NCBI RefSeq assembly: GCF_007483665.1
Contig: NZ_ML660187.1
Location: 124,001 to 188,000, forward strand
DNA length: 64,000 nt
Source: Catellatospora sichuanensis
GTDB taxonomy: Bacteria; Actinomycetota; Actinomycetes; Mycobacteriales; Micromonosporaceae
Direction of reading: 5' to 3'
The notes beneath the pieces were generated by a model, which searched no databases, was not told the DNA's origin, and was given only the letters and a program-made list of their open reading frames with translations. The stretch's first letter is position 1. The number at the start of each line of letters is the position of its first letter. This document shows, in pieces, positions 57,566-64,000 of the stretch. Position numbers and translations under genes: made by a program.

Positions 57566-58087
57566 TCAGGCGCGGGCGGTGTGGGCGGCTACGAGTTTGG
57601 CGGTGTCGGTGTCGGGCCAGTCGGCTTCGGGTTGGTGGACGGCGAGGCCGCAGGTGCGCAGGCCGTCCGAATCGACCTCGCCACCGCCCGTGTCGAGCTG
57701 TTCGGACAGCTGGGAGATGGTCGGGTTGTGCCCGATCACCAAGACCGTGCGGAACTCGGGCTCCACGGACCGGACGAGTTCGAGCAGCTCGTCGGGCGTC
57801 CCTTCGTACAGCGGCCGCTCGTAGCGGACCACCGGCGACCCGGCGCCGGCCAGCGCGACCGCCACCCCGTGCCAGGTCTGCCGGGTGCGTCGGGCCGGCG
57901 AGCAGAGCACGAGATCGGGCACGTATCCGTGGGTGACCATCCAGGCGCCGGCAGCGGCGGCGTCCGCGTGCCCGCGGTCGGTGAGCGGGCGGTCGGTGTC
58001 GGCGATGCCGGCCGGACGGTCGGCCTTGGCGTGACGCAGCAGCACCAGAGTGCGTGGGCGCGTTGCGGCGCCGGTCAGCGGAGCCAT
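57566..58087 (-). CDS. SixA-like histidine phosphatase
   Basis: A 173-residue protein of the histidine phosphatase superfamily. The catalytic RHG-type motif is LVLLRHAKADRP, with the second histidine in VLVIGHNPTIS and the Arg in SPARRTRQTW. SixA removes phosphate from phosphohistidine in the HPt domains of E. coli; actinobacterial relatives may act on other phosphohistidines. ATG at 58087 or the upstream ATG at 58105 is possible; 58087 gives the family-typical short N-terminus. It is separated from the fadE5-like gene by a terminator. Confidence 0.9.
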   Translation of the reverse strand: MAPLTGAATRPRTLVLLRHAKADRPAGIADTDRPLTDRGHADAAAAGAWMVTHGYVPDLVLCSPARRTRQTWHGVAVALAGAGSPVVRYERPLYEGTPDELLELVRSVEPEFRTVLVIGHNPTISQLSEQLDTGGGEVDSDGLRTCGLAVHQPEADWPDTDTAKLVAAHTARA

Positions 58088-58170
58088 GTGCCCAGCTTGC
58101 CGCAAGCGGCGCGGTTACGCATCCCAACTTCGGCGATAACACCTCGGCGCCTGGCCGACCCCCGCGCACG

Positions 58171-58216
58171 GAACGGCGCCCCCTCACGCGTGCTGCGTGG
58201 CGAGGGGGCGCCGTTC
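58171..58216 (-). terminator. Terminator of the fadE5-like gene
   Basis: A 15-bp stem GAACGGCGCCCCCTC / GAGGGGGCGCCGTTC (58171-58185 with 58202-58216) lies 52 bp beyond the stop codon. The run of T is weak, so the call relies on stem strength. Confidence 0.7.
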
Positions 58217-58267
58217 ACCCATTCGTGGGATGGGTGCGGGGTGCGGGCCGGGCCGCATCCCGTGGGG

Positions 58268-60103
58268 TCAGAAGGAGGCCTCGTCCAGGTCCATCGCGTC
58301 GAGCGTGGCCAGCTCGACGATGCGCCGGTCGGAGCCCAGCCGCGGCAGTACCTCGCGCGAGAAGAAGCGCGCGGTGGCCACGACACCGGTGTAGAACGCC
58401 TGGTCGCTGCCCGGCTCGCCGGACAGCTTGCGCAGCGCGACCTCGGCGCGGCGCAGCAGCAGCCAGCCGACGACCAGGTCGCCGATGGCCAGCAGCAGGC
58501 GGCGCGAGTGCAGGCCCACCTTGTACAGCGAGCGCGGGTCGTCGCCCTGCGACTCGGCCAGCCAGCCGGTGAACGTACCCAGCATGGCCTGCACGTCGCC
58601 GAGCGCGGCGGCCAGCGACGCGCGCTCCTCCTTCAGCTGGCCGTTGCCGGACTCGTTGGTGAGGAAGTCCTGGATCTCGCCGGCGACCGACATCAGGGCC
58701 CGGCCGTTGTCCCGCACGATCTTGCGGAACACCAGGTCGAGGCTCTGGATGGCGGTGGTGCCCTCGTACAGTGAGTCGATCTTCGCGTCGCGGACGTACT
58801 GCTCCAGCGGGTAGTCCTGCAGGAAGCCGGAGCCGCCGAAGATCTGCAGCGACTCGGAGCCGAGCAGCTCGAACGCGCGCTCCGAGCCGCAGCCCTTGAC
58901 CAGCGGCAGCAGGAAGTCGTTGATCGCCGAGGCCCGCTTGGCGGCCTTCTCGTCGCCCGCGGCCGTGGCCATGGCGACCCGGTCCTGCCAGTACGCGGTG
59001 TACGCGACCAGGGCGCGCAGGCCCTCGGCGTACGACTTCTGCAGCAGCAGCGAGCGGCGCACGTCCGGGTGGTTGGTGATGGCGACCCGCGGCGCGGTCT
59101 TGTCCGTCATCTTCAGCAGGTCGGCGCCCTGCACGCGCTCCTTGGCGTAGGCCAGCGCGTTGAGGTAGCCGGTCGACAGCGTCGCGATGGCCTTGGTGCC
59201 GACCATCATCCGGGCGTTCTCGATGATCAGGAACATCTGGCGGATGCCCTCGTGCACCTCGCCGACGAGCCAGCCCTTGGCCGGGATGCCGTGGCCGCCG
59301 AAGGTGGTCTCGCAGGTCGTGGAGACCTTGATGCCCATCTTGTGCTCGACGTTGGTGACGAAGACGCCGTTGCGCTCGCCCAGCTCGCCGGTCTCCGCGT
59401 CGAAGTGGAACTTCGGCACGACGAACAGCGACAGGCCCTTGGTGCCCGTCGCGTGGCCCTCGGGGCGGGCCAGCACGTAGTGGATGATGTTGTCCGACAT
59501 GTCGTGCTCGGCCGAGGTGATGAAGCGCTTCACGCCCTCGATGTGCCAGGAGCCGTCCTCCTGCCGGACCGCCTTGGTGCGGCCGGCGCCGACGTCCGAG
59601 CCGGCGTCCGGCTCGGTGAGCACCATGGTGGAGCCCCACTTCTTGTCGACGAACAGCTCGGCCCACTTCTTCTGCTCGTCGGTGCCCTCCAGGAAGAGCA
59701 CGTGCGCGAACGACGGGCCGGAGCCGAACATCCAGACCGGCGCGTTCGAGCCCAGCACCAGCTCGGCGAACGCCCAGGTCAGGGTGCGCGGGGCGGAGCT
59801 GCCGCCGAGGGCGGGCGGCAGGTCCAGGCGCCAGAACTCCGAGTCCATCCAGGTCTGGAAGGACTGCTTGAAGCTCTCCGGCATGGTCACGGTGTAGTTC
59901 GCCGGGTCGTAGACCGGCGGGTTGCGGTCGGCGTCGGCGTAGCTCGCGGCCAGGTCGACGCGGGCCATGCGATCGATCTCGCTCAGCACGCTGCGCGCGG
60001 TGTCCGCGTCGATGTCGGCGAAGTGACCCTCGCCGAAGGGCGTGTCGAAGACCTCGAACAGGTTGAACTCAAGATCCCGCAAGTTGCTCCGGTAGTGGCT
60101 CAT
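58268..60103 (-). CDS. Acyl-CoA dehydrogenase, FadE5-like
   Basis: A 611-residue flavoprotein, the exact length of mycobacterial FadE5, which oxidises a broad range of fatty acyl-CoAs. The extended N-terminus [20 protein letters not shown] matches that branch, followed by the usual helical domain, the beta domain with [18 protein letters not shown] and [15 protein letters not shown], and the C-terminal helices with [33 protein letters not shown], cited by segments, which contain the catalytic Glu region. A further C-terminal domain of 150 residues is present. Two TTACT-N4-AGTAA operators lie just upstream, suggesting control by a TetR regulator of lipid catabolism. Confidence 0.94.
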   Translation of the reverse strand: MSHYRSNLRDLEFNLFEVFDTPFGEGHFADIDADTARSVLSEIDRMARVDLAASYADADRNPPVYDPANYTVTMPESFKQSFQTWMDSEFWRLDLPPALGGSSAPRTLTWAFAELVLGSNAPVWMFGSGPSFAHVLFLEGTDEQKKWAELFVDKKWGSTMVLTEPDAGSDVGAGRTKAVRQEDGSWHIEGVKRFITSAEHDMSDNIIHYVLARPEGHATGTKGLSLFVVPKFHFDAETGELGERNGVFVTNVEHKMGIKVSTTCETTFGGHGIPAKGWLVGEVHEGIRQMFLIIENARMMVGTKAIATLSTGYLNALAYAKERVQGADLLKMTDKTAPRVAITNHPDVRRSLLLQKSYAEGLRALVAYTAYWQDRVAMATAAGDEKAAKRASAINDFLLPLVKGCGSERAFELLGSESLQIFGGSGFLQDYPLEQYVRDAKIDSLYEGTTAIQSLDLVFRKIVRDNGRALMSVAGEIQDFLTNESGNGQLKEERASLAAALGDVQAMLGTFTGWLAESQGDDPRSLYKVGLHSRRLLLAIGDLVVGWLLLRRAEVALRKLSGEPGSDQAFYTGVVATARFFSREVLPRLGSDRRIVELATLDAMDLDEASF

Positions 60104-60127
60104 TCTTCCCGCCCTCAGCGCATTCAG

Positions 60128-60141
60128 TTACCGACCAGTAG
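60128..60141 (-). promoter_or_regulatory. Candidate TetR-type operator upstream of fadE5-like, site 1
   Basis: TTACCGACCAGTAG matches 12 of 14 bases of the palindrome TTACTGRYCAGTAA seen elsewhere in this window. It lies 24 bp before the start codon. Confidence 0.6.
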
Positions 60142-60152
60142 GTCCGACTGTA

Positions 60153-60166
60153 TTACTCGCCAGTAA
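60153..60166 (-). promoter_or_regulatory. Candidate TetR-type operator upstream of fadE5-like, site 2
   Basis: TTACTCGCCAGTAA has perfect five-base outer arms TTACT / AGTAA. It is 25 bp, about two and a half helical turns, upstream of site 1. Confidence 0.65.
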
Positions 60167-60371
60167 CCATCGGCAAGCGAACTGCCGAGAAGTTCACATC
60201 ACACCCGGGTGAAATCCCGCGCACCCGGCCCCACGCTGCCCACTTCGCATAATTCTCTTAACGGACATAAGCAAGCCGCCACGCCGGAGTGCGAAACCTT
60301 TACGTGGTCCCGTCGTTCTTCCGGGTGACGCGCGGGCACCCTCGCCCCGCCGCCACAGGGGAGGAAGAAAG

Positions 60372-60506
60372 ATGATCGAGAATCTGCGCAAGCTGCTGTT
60401 CGAGCCGCGCTACCCGGTCCGCTACATCGGCCGCCACCGGGCCCCGAGTGCGCTGCCCGCGTTGACCCTCGCGGTCCGCCGCAACCGGTCCACCTCGGTC
60501 GCCTAG
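60372..60506 (+). CDS. 44-residue basic small protein
   Basis: An open frame encoding MIENLRKLLFEPRYPVRYIG and ending in RRNRSTSVA. It has a strong ribosome-binding site, GGGGAGGAAGAA, ending six bases before the ATG, and good third-position GC. The peptide is basic, with no export signal; the middle is helical. Its last four bases overlap the convergent phosphatase gene, so both share the stop region. I recognise no family; the combination of strong ribosome-binding site, bias and clean stop makes it likely to be real. Confidence 0.65.
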   Translation: MIENLRKLLFEPRYPVRYIGRHRAPSALPALTLAVRRNRSTSVA

Positions 60507-61630
60507 TTCGTCGCGCCGAGTTCCCAGCTGGGCACCGGCGACAGGGTGGGCTGCGACGGGCCCGCGTACTCCATCAGGATCAGCGCGATGTCGTCGTCGA
60601 GCCGGTTGTGCACCCACTCCATCAGCGCCGACTCGACCGAGGCCAGGCCGTCGCCCACGGTGCCGTGGCCGAGCAGCTTCCAGGCCCGCTCGGTGATCGG
60701 GAAGAACTCGCCGTCACGCCGCGCCTCGGCCAGGCCGTCGGTCAGCAGCAGCAGCCGGTCGCCCGGCTCCAGCCGCTCCACGCGGCTGCGCACCACCGGC
60801 ATGAAGCCCAGCGGCGGTGCCGGCGAAGGCGGATCAAGGGTGATCACTTCGCCGCGCCGGATCAGGATCGGCGCGGGGTGACCGCAGTTGACGATCGTCA
60901 GCGTGCCGCCGCGCTCCTCGACCAGGCACGCCGTGACGAAATCCTCGTCGCCCACGCTGCGGGCCACGGCCCGGTCCAGGTCGGCGACGATGGCGCGCAG
61001 GTCGGCCCGTTCGAAGGCGACGTGGCGGTACGAGCCCAGCACGATGCTCGCCGTGCGCACCGCGTCCAGGCCCTTGCCCCGCACGTCGCCGATGATCATG
61101 CGCACGCCGTACGGGGTGTCCAGCGCCTCGTACAGGTCGCCGCCGATGTCGGCCGCGGCGGTCGCGGAGATGTACCGGCCCGCCACCGCCAGCGTGCCCA
61201 CCTTCGGGCCCAGCGGCCGCAGCACCGCCTGCTGCGCGATGGTGGCGAGCTTGGCCAGCTCGGCGATGCGCTCGGCCTGGCGCTGCCGGACCACGGCCAC
61301 CAGCGCCGCGATGCCGGTCGCCAGACCGATGCCGATGACGTTGATGAGCGCGGAGAGGTCGTCCTGGCTCATGCCGAAGAAGGCGAAGACCGTGCCCACC
61401 GCCGTCGCGACGCCTCCTGCGACCAGCACGGCCTGCCACGGCGCGAACACCGCAGCGAGGAACGGCACCGTCGCCATCAGACCGATGAAGCGGGCTTCCC
61501 GGCCGTCGGCCAGCTCCACCGCGCTGATCAAAAAGAGCAGCACGAAGGCCGCGCCGAGTCCGGCGCGGAATCCAGGGCTTAGCGGGCGTCCGCCCGACAG
61601 GGCAAGTGGTATGCGTACGGCAACCAGCAT
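60503..61630 (-). CDS. PP2C/SpoIIE-family serine phosphatase with membrane N-terminus
   Basis: A 375-residue protein. The N-terminal 125 residues form five membrane helices (GLGAAFVLLFLISAVEL, FIGLMATVPFLAAVFA, LVAGGVATAVGTVFAFFG and INVIGIGLATGIAALVAVV, cited in part) with almost no outside loops. The cytosolic SpoIIE/PP2C domain has the metal-binding GGDLYEAL and GDVRGKGLDAVRTAS, then CGHPAPILIRRG and LLTDGLAEARRDGEFF and DDDIALILM. Such phosphatases in actinomycetes often act on anti-anti-sigma factors. No sigma or anti-sigma gene is adjacent. The start ATG is at 61630. Confidence 0.92.
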   Translation of the reverse strand: MLVAVRIPLALSGGRPLSPGFRAGLGAAFVLLFLISAVELADGREARFIGLMATVPFLAAVFAPWQAVLVAGGVATAVGTVFAFFGMSQDDLSALINVIGIGLATGIAALVAVVRQRQAERIAELAKLATIAQQAVLRPLGPKVGTLAVAGRYISATAAADIGGDLYEALDTPYGVRMIIGDVRGKGLDAVRTASIVLGSYRHVAFERADLRAIVADLDRAVARSVGDEDFVTACLVEERGGTLTIVNCGHPAPILIRRGEVITLDPPSPAPPLGFMPVVRSRVERLEPGDRLLLLTDGLAEARRDGEFFPITERAWKLLGHGTVGDGLASVESALMEWVHNRLDDDIALILMEYAGPSQPTLSPVPSWELGATN

Positions 61631-61806
61631 GCCTGATCAACTTCGCAACACCGCTCAGATTGTCTCGTCGGCGGATCGCATTCTGTACGGTCGGATGAGA
61701 CGCTCTTTCACGTTTTTTCAGAAACTGTTTGGCCCGTTTTGGAAACAGGCAGCGTCTGCCGAGTCTCCGCCGTCCAGCGGGACCTACGGGCGATCGGCGG
61801 CAGGAC

Positions 61807-62385
61807 TCAGGCCGTCGGCCAGGTGCGCCAGTTGAGGTACGACCGCGACGCGGTGGGGCCGCGCTGACCCTGATAACGCGAGCCGTTCACGCTGGAGCCG
61901 TACGGGTGCTCGGCCTCCGACGACAACTGCAGCACGCACAGCTGGCCGATCTTCATGCCCGGCCACAGCCGGATCGGCAGCGTCGCCACATTGGACAGCT
62001 CCAGCGTCACGTGCCCGGAGAAACCCGGGTCGATGAAGCCCGCCGTCGAGTGCGTCAGCAGCCCCAGCCGACCCAGGCTCGACTTGCCCTCCAGCCGCGC
62101 CGCGAGCTGGTTGCCCAGCGTGACCACCTCGAGTGTCGAAGCGAGCACGAACTCGCCCGGGTGCAGCACGAACGGCTGCCCGTCCTGCACCTCGACCAGG
62201 GTCGTCAGATCGTCCTGCTGCTCGGCCGGGTCGATGTGCGTGTACAGGTGGTTGTTGAACACCCGGAACAGGCGGTCCAGCCGCACGTCGATGCTCGAAG
62301 GCTGCACCAGGCTCGGCTCGAACGGCTCCAGCTGCAGCTGGCCGGACTTGATCTCGGCCACGAGGTCCCGGTCGGATAACAACAC
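61807..62385 (-). CDS. dcd: dCTP deaminase (bifunctional dUMP-forming type)
   Basis: A 192-residue cytosolic enzyme that turns dCTP into dUMP, as in Mycobacterium tuberculosis. The catalytic Glu lies in [18 protein letters not shown] and the substrate loop in [21 protein letters not shown] and [15 protein letters not shown] are as in the bifunctional enzyme. GTG at 62385 gives VLLSDRDL, the family N-terminus, and is preferred over 16 extra residues upstream. A perfect LexA box lies 120 bp upstream, between this gene and the divergent PPOX-fold gene. Confidence 0.95.
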   Translation of the reverse strand: MLLSDRDLVAEIKSGQLQLEPFEPSLVQPSSIDVRLDRLFRVFNNHLYTHIDPAEQQDDLTTLVEVQDGQPFVLHPGEFVLASTLEVVTLGNQLAARLEGKSSLGRLGLLTHSTAGFIDPGFSGHVTLELSNVATLPIRLWPGMKIGQLCVLQLSSEAEHPYGSSVNGSRYQGQRGPTASRSYLNWRTWPTA

Positions 62386-62504
62386 GCTGGGGAGCCTACC
62401 CCGGCGGGCACCCGCCTTCACCGAACGGCTCACCTGGCGGTACGTGAGACGTTCGACAAAAGATCACCCGTTGGGAGTCCTCACCGCGTGTCTCGATAGC
62501 GATC

Positions 62505-62520
62505 TCGAACATGTGTTCGA
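62505..62520 (+). promoter_or_regulatory. LexA (SOS) box
   Basis: TCGAACATGTGTTCGA is a perfect 16-base palindrome and matches the actinobacterial SOS box TCGAAC-N4-GTTCGA at all 12 fixed positions. It lies 14 bp upstream of the PPOX-fold start and 120 bp upstream of dcd on the other strand. Confidence 0.85.
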
Positions 62521-62533
62521 TAAAGTCCGGCGC

Positions 62534-63040
62534 ATGGCTACCTGGACCGAATTCGCCGCCGCCACGCCGTGGCTGGCCTCGTCGATCCGCGCCCTGCTGC
62601 ACCAGTACGGGCCGGGCATGGGCTACCTGGCGACCGTACGGGCCGACGGCGGGCCGCGGGTGCACCCCGTCTCCCCGATCGTCACCGACGAGGGCCTCTA
62701 CTGCTTCGTGATCGACTCACCGAAGCGGCGCGACCTCGAACGCGACGGGCGTTACGCCCTGCACGCCTTCCCCGCCGAGGACAGCGACGTCGAGGCATAC
62801 CTCAGCGGCCGCGCCCACGCCGTCACCAGTCTCGCCACCGTCGAGCACCTGGTCCGCCGGCACCGAGCCGCGCCGACCGCCGACTGGCGGCTCTACGAGC
62901 TCACGGTCGAGTCGGCGCTGCTGCACCGGCACGAGGCGGGGGCATACCCGAACACCTGGCGCGATCCGGCGGCGGGCAAGAACGGGCCGGCGCACGAGCG
63001 CCGGCCTCGCAAACCGTTGCTCCAGCTCGTGGCGGCGTGA
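62534..63040 (+). CDS. Pyridoxamine 5'-phosphate oxidase-fold (PPOX) protein
   Basis: A 168-residue flavin- or F420-binding split-barrel protein. The fold is seen in GYLATVRADGGPRVHPVSPIV, GLYCFVIDSPKRRDLERDGRYALHAFP and VEAYLSGRAHAV, cited by segments; the C-terminal quarter is not conserved. Members act as FMN- or F420-dependent oxidoreductases or as haem/flavin sequestering proteins; substrate unknown. ATG at 62534 is the first of the barrel. It lies 14 bp after a perfect LexA box, so DNA damage is expected to induce it. Confidence 0.9.
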   Translation: MATWTEFAAATPWLASSIRALLHQYGPGMGYLATVRADGGPRVHPVSPIVTDEGLYCFVIDSPKRRDLERDGRYALHAFPAEDSDVEAYLSGRAHAVTSLATVEHLVRRHRAAPTADWRLYELTVESALLHRHEAGAYPNTWRDPAAGKNGPAHERRPRKPLLQLVAA

Positions 63041-63115
63041 GCGGAGACCGCGGCGAACTGCCGCGGTTACCTACGTGCACGGGACCCGTGACGTCAGGTA
63101 CAGTGGTGGGCGCTC

Positions 63116-63189
63116 GCGGGTGTAGTTCAATGGCAGAACATCAGCTTCCCAAGCTGACAGTGAGGGTTCGATTCCCTTCACCCGCTCCA
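63116..63189 (+). tRNA. tRNA-Gly(CCC)
   Basis: Acceptor arms GCGGGTG (63116-63122) and CACCCGC (63179-63185) pair. The discriminator is T, as in glycine tRNAs, and CCA is encoded at 63187-63189. The anticodon loop TTCCCAA gives CCC, reading GGG. Confidence 0.96.
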
Positions 63190-63286
63190 CGAAGAAAGCC
63201 TGGTAGGACGCGAGTCCCGACCAGGCTTCACTATTTCTCGCGATATCGGGAAGGGCGCGCCCTTCCTCCACGGACTCGCCGGACCG

Positions 63287-63796
63287 TCAGCCCACGTGCA
63301 GCACGAAGACCTCGTGGTCCGCGAGCGCGGCGATCTGATCCCGCAGGATTTCCAGGCCCTCACGCGCAGCTGTCGCGGCTTCGTCGAACCCGTAGCCCAT
63401 GACCTCGAAGTGACGGCGCAGCTCCTGCTCACTGTGCACGGAGGGATCCAGTTGCGGCAGGAACACCTTGTGCGCCGGAGTCATCAACACCGTCAGGTCG
63501 TACGCGGAGTTGATGACGTCGCTCTCGGCCCGGTACTCGGATGCGAACAGGTCCACGCCCCGGTCCTCCAGGTACGTCAGCAGGTGAACCATGCAGTAAC
63601 CGGACCAGCCGTAGTCGTCCGCCAGCTCTCGACCGACCGTCTGCAGCGTGTCACCCGGCAGCTCGTGGCCGCCGTCGACGATGTCCTCGTAGCTGACGTC
63701 GGGCCTCGCATCGAGTTCGGCGGCGAGTTCGGCCGCGGCCACGAGCCTGGGTATGTCGGCACGGTCGATCACGTGGAAACCGGCTATCGCGGACAC
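63287..63796 (-). CDS. Hypothetical cytosolic protein
   Basis: A 169-residue acidic protein that I do not recognise. It is predominantly helical with no export signal or membrane helix: RLVAAAELAAELDARPDVSYEDIVDGG, YGWSGYCMVHLLTYLEDRGVDLF and VINSAYDLTVLMTPAHKVFLPQLD, cited by segments. GTG at 63796 follows GAGGTGAG at eight bases, a clear ribosome-binding site. The gene lies alone, convergent with the tRNA-Gly gene; a compact palindrome GGAAGGGCGCGCCCTTCC at 63249-63266 separates them. Confidence 0.7.
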   Translation of the reverse strand: MSAIAGFHVIDRADIPRLVAAAELAAELDARPDVSYEDIVDGGHELPGDTLQTVGRELADDYGWSGYCMVHLLTYLEDRGVDLFASEYRAESDVINSAYDLTVLMTPAHKVFLPQLDPSVHSEQELRRHFEVMGYGFDEAATAAREGLEILRDQIAALADHEVFVLHVG

Positions 63797-63950
63797 CTGT
63801 GCAACTCACCTCGGTCGTGACGAACGTGCAGGTGCCGACACGATACAGGCTCGGCACCAGGACACCCGCACACCGTCGCAGCCATCTCGACGCCCTTGTG
63901 CGGCGGGGCCACACCGTTCGTCCGGACTCGTGGGGCGGGCTCCTCCGCAT

Positions 63951-64000
63951 TCAGCCTGCGAGCACCTCGGACAGCGTCGCCGGCTTGAGGCCGCGCTCGG
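63951..64000 (-). CDS. C-terminal end of an unidentified gene, cut by the window edge
   Basis: The minus strand reads ERGLKPATLSEVLAG and a TGA stop at 63951-63953. The frame is open to the window edge and has actinobacterial codon bias. Sixteen codons are too few to name a family. Confidence 0.45.
   Translation of the reverse strand, partial: ERGLKPATLSEVLAG

Larger units (their letters stand above)
60104..60371. other. Divergent region between fadE5-like and a small gene
   Basis: The 268 bp hold the two operators next to fadE5 and an AT-rich stretch at 60245-60300 (CATAATTCTCTTAACGG) that may be the promoter of the small gene. No further gene is seen. Confidence 0.4.

Noticed and set aside
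63249-63266. GGAAGGGCGCGCCCTTCC as a third copy of the palindromic repeat
   Set aside because: It has no loop and lacks the CACCTT part of the arms, so it is a different short palindrome.
1-64000. CRISPR array, rRNA, insertion sequence or prophage
   Set aside because: I found no regularly spaced repeats outside the coding SYEP block, no rRNA signatures and no transposase or phage genes.

Overview
This 64 kb window is high-GC DNA with strong codon-position bias, many GTG starts, four serine tRNA genes close together, and typical actinobacterial families: FadE5-like acyl-CoA dehydrogenase, Dcd of the dCTP deaminase/dUTPase type, DUF6114/DUF6230 pair, LppU-like protein, and DtxR-, LexA- and GlxR-like boxes. 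It looks like a chromosomal segment of an actinomycete, probably of the Micromonosporaceae; that family placement is inference from gene content. I saw no rRNA, CRISPR array, prophage or insertion sequence.

Layout. 1-2.5 kb: tail of a peptide-type ABC importer (permease and truncated binding lipoprotein). 2.8-10.2 kb: recR, ybaB-type gene, SRP RNA, tRNA-Ser(GGA), a YefM-YoeB toxin-antitoxin pair, a secreted protein, tRNA-Ser(CGA), deoD, the DUF6114/DUF6230 membrane and secreted pair behind TetR-like operators, a mini-GntR regulator, tRNA-Arg(ACG) and tRNA-Ser(GCT). 10.3-15.2 kb: two tandem paralogous secreted proteins made of repeated carboxypeptidase-regulatory-like domains. 15.2-22.3 kb: small membrane protein, CPBP protease, globin-reductase, XRE regulator, iron-boxed FhuF-type reductase, exported dimethylformamidase-like protein, a four-cysteine secreted protein and tRNA-Ser(TGA). 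22.3-33.2 kb: quinone oxidoreductase, glycosyltransferase, OmpR-type two-component pair with a lipoprotein, rhomboid protease and cyclophilin, CorA, aminotransferase and CBS protein.

33.4-41.3 kb: a translationally coupled trio (nucleotidyltransferase, glycerol-1-phosphate dehydrogenase-like enzyme, CDP-alcohol phosphotransferase) that looks like a complete route to a CDP-activated polyol phosphodiester. It is followed by a DUF234-type ATPase behind a perfect 20-bp inverted repeat, a GT4 glycosyltransferase, an Fpg/Nei glycosylase and a polyprenyl-phosphate sugar transferase. 41.4-54.4 kb: Uma2 nuclease-fold protein, a five-gene two-component/DUF4173/ABC exporter run, a proline-rich LppU-like protein with 21 SYEP-type repeats, an MFS transporter and a thioredoxin-NHL fusion. 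54.4-64 kb: pxpBCA 5-oxoprolinase operon, TrhA membrane protein, SixA phosphatase, FadE5-like dehydrogenase with two operators, a 44-residue small protein, SpoIIE phosphatase, dcd, a perfect LexA box, a PPOX-fold protein, tRNA-Gly(CCC), a hypothetical gene and a partial gene.

The observations most worth following are the shared TTACT-N4-AGTAA-type operator linking the DUF6230/DUF6114 locus to fadE5, the CDP-polyol trio, the SOS box between dcd and the PPOX gene, the inverted repeat spanning the start of the ATPase gene, and several families of long intergenic hairpins.
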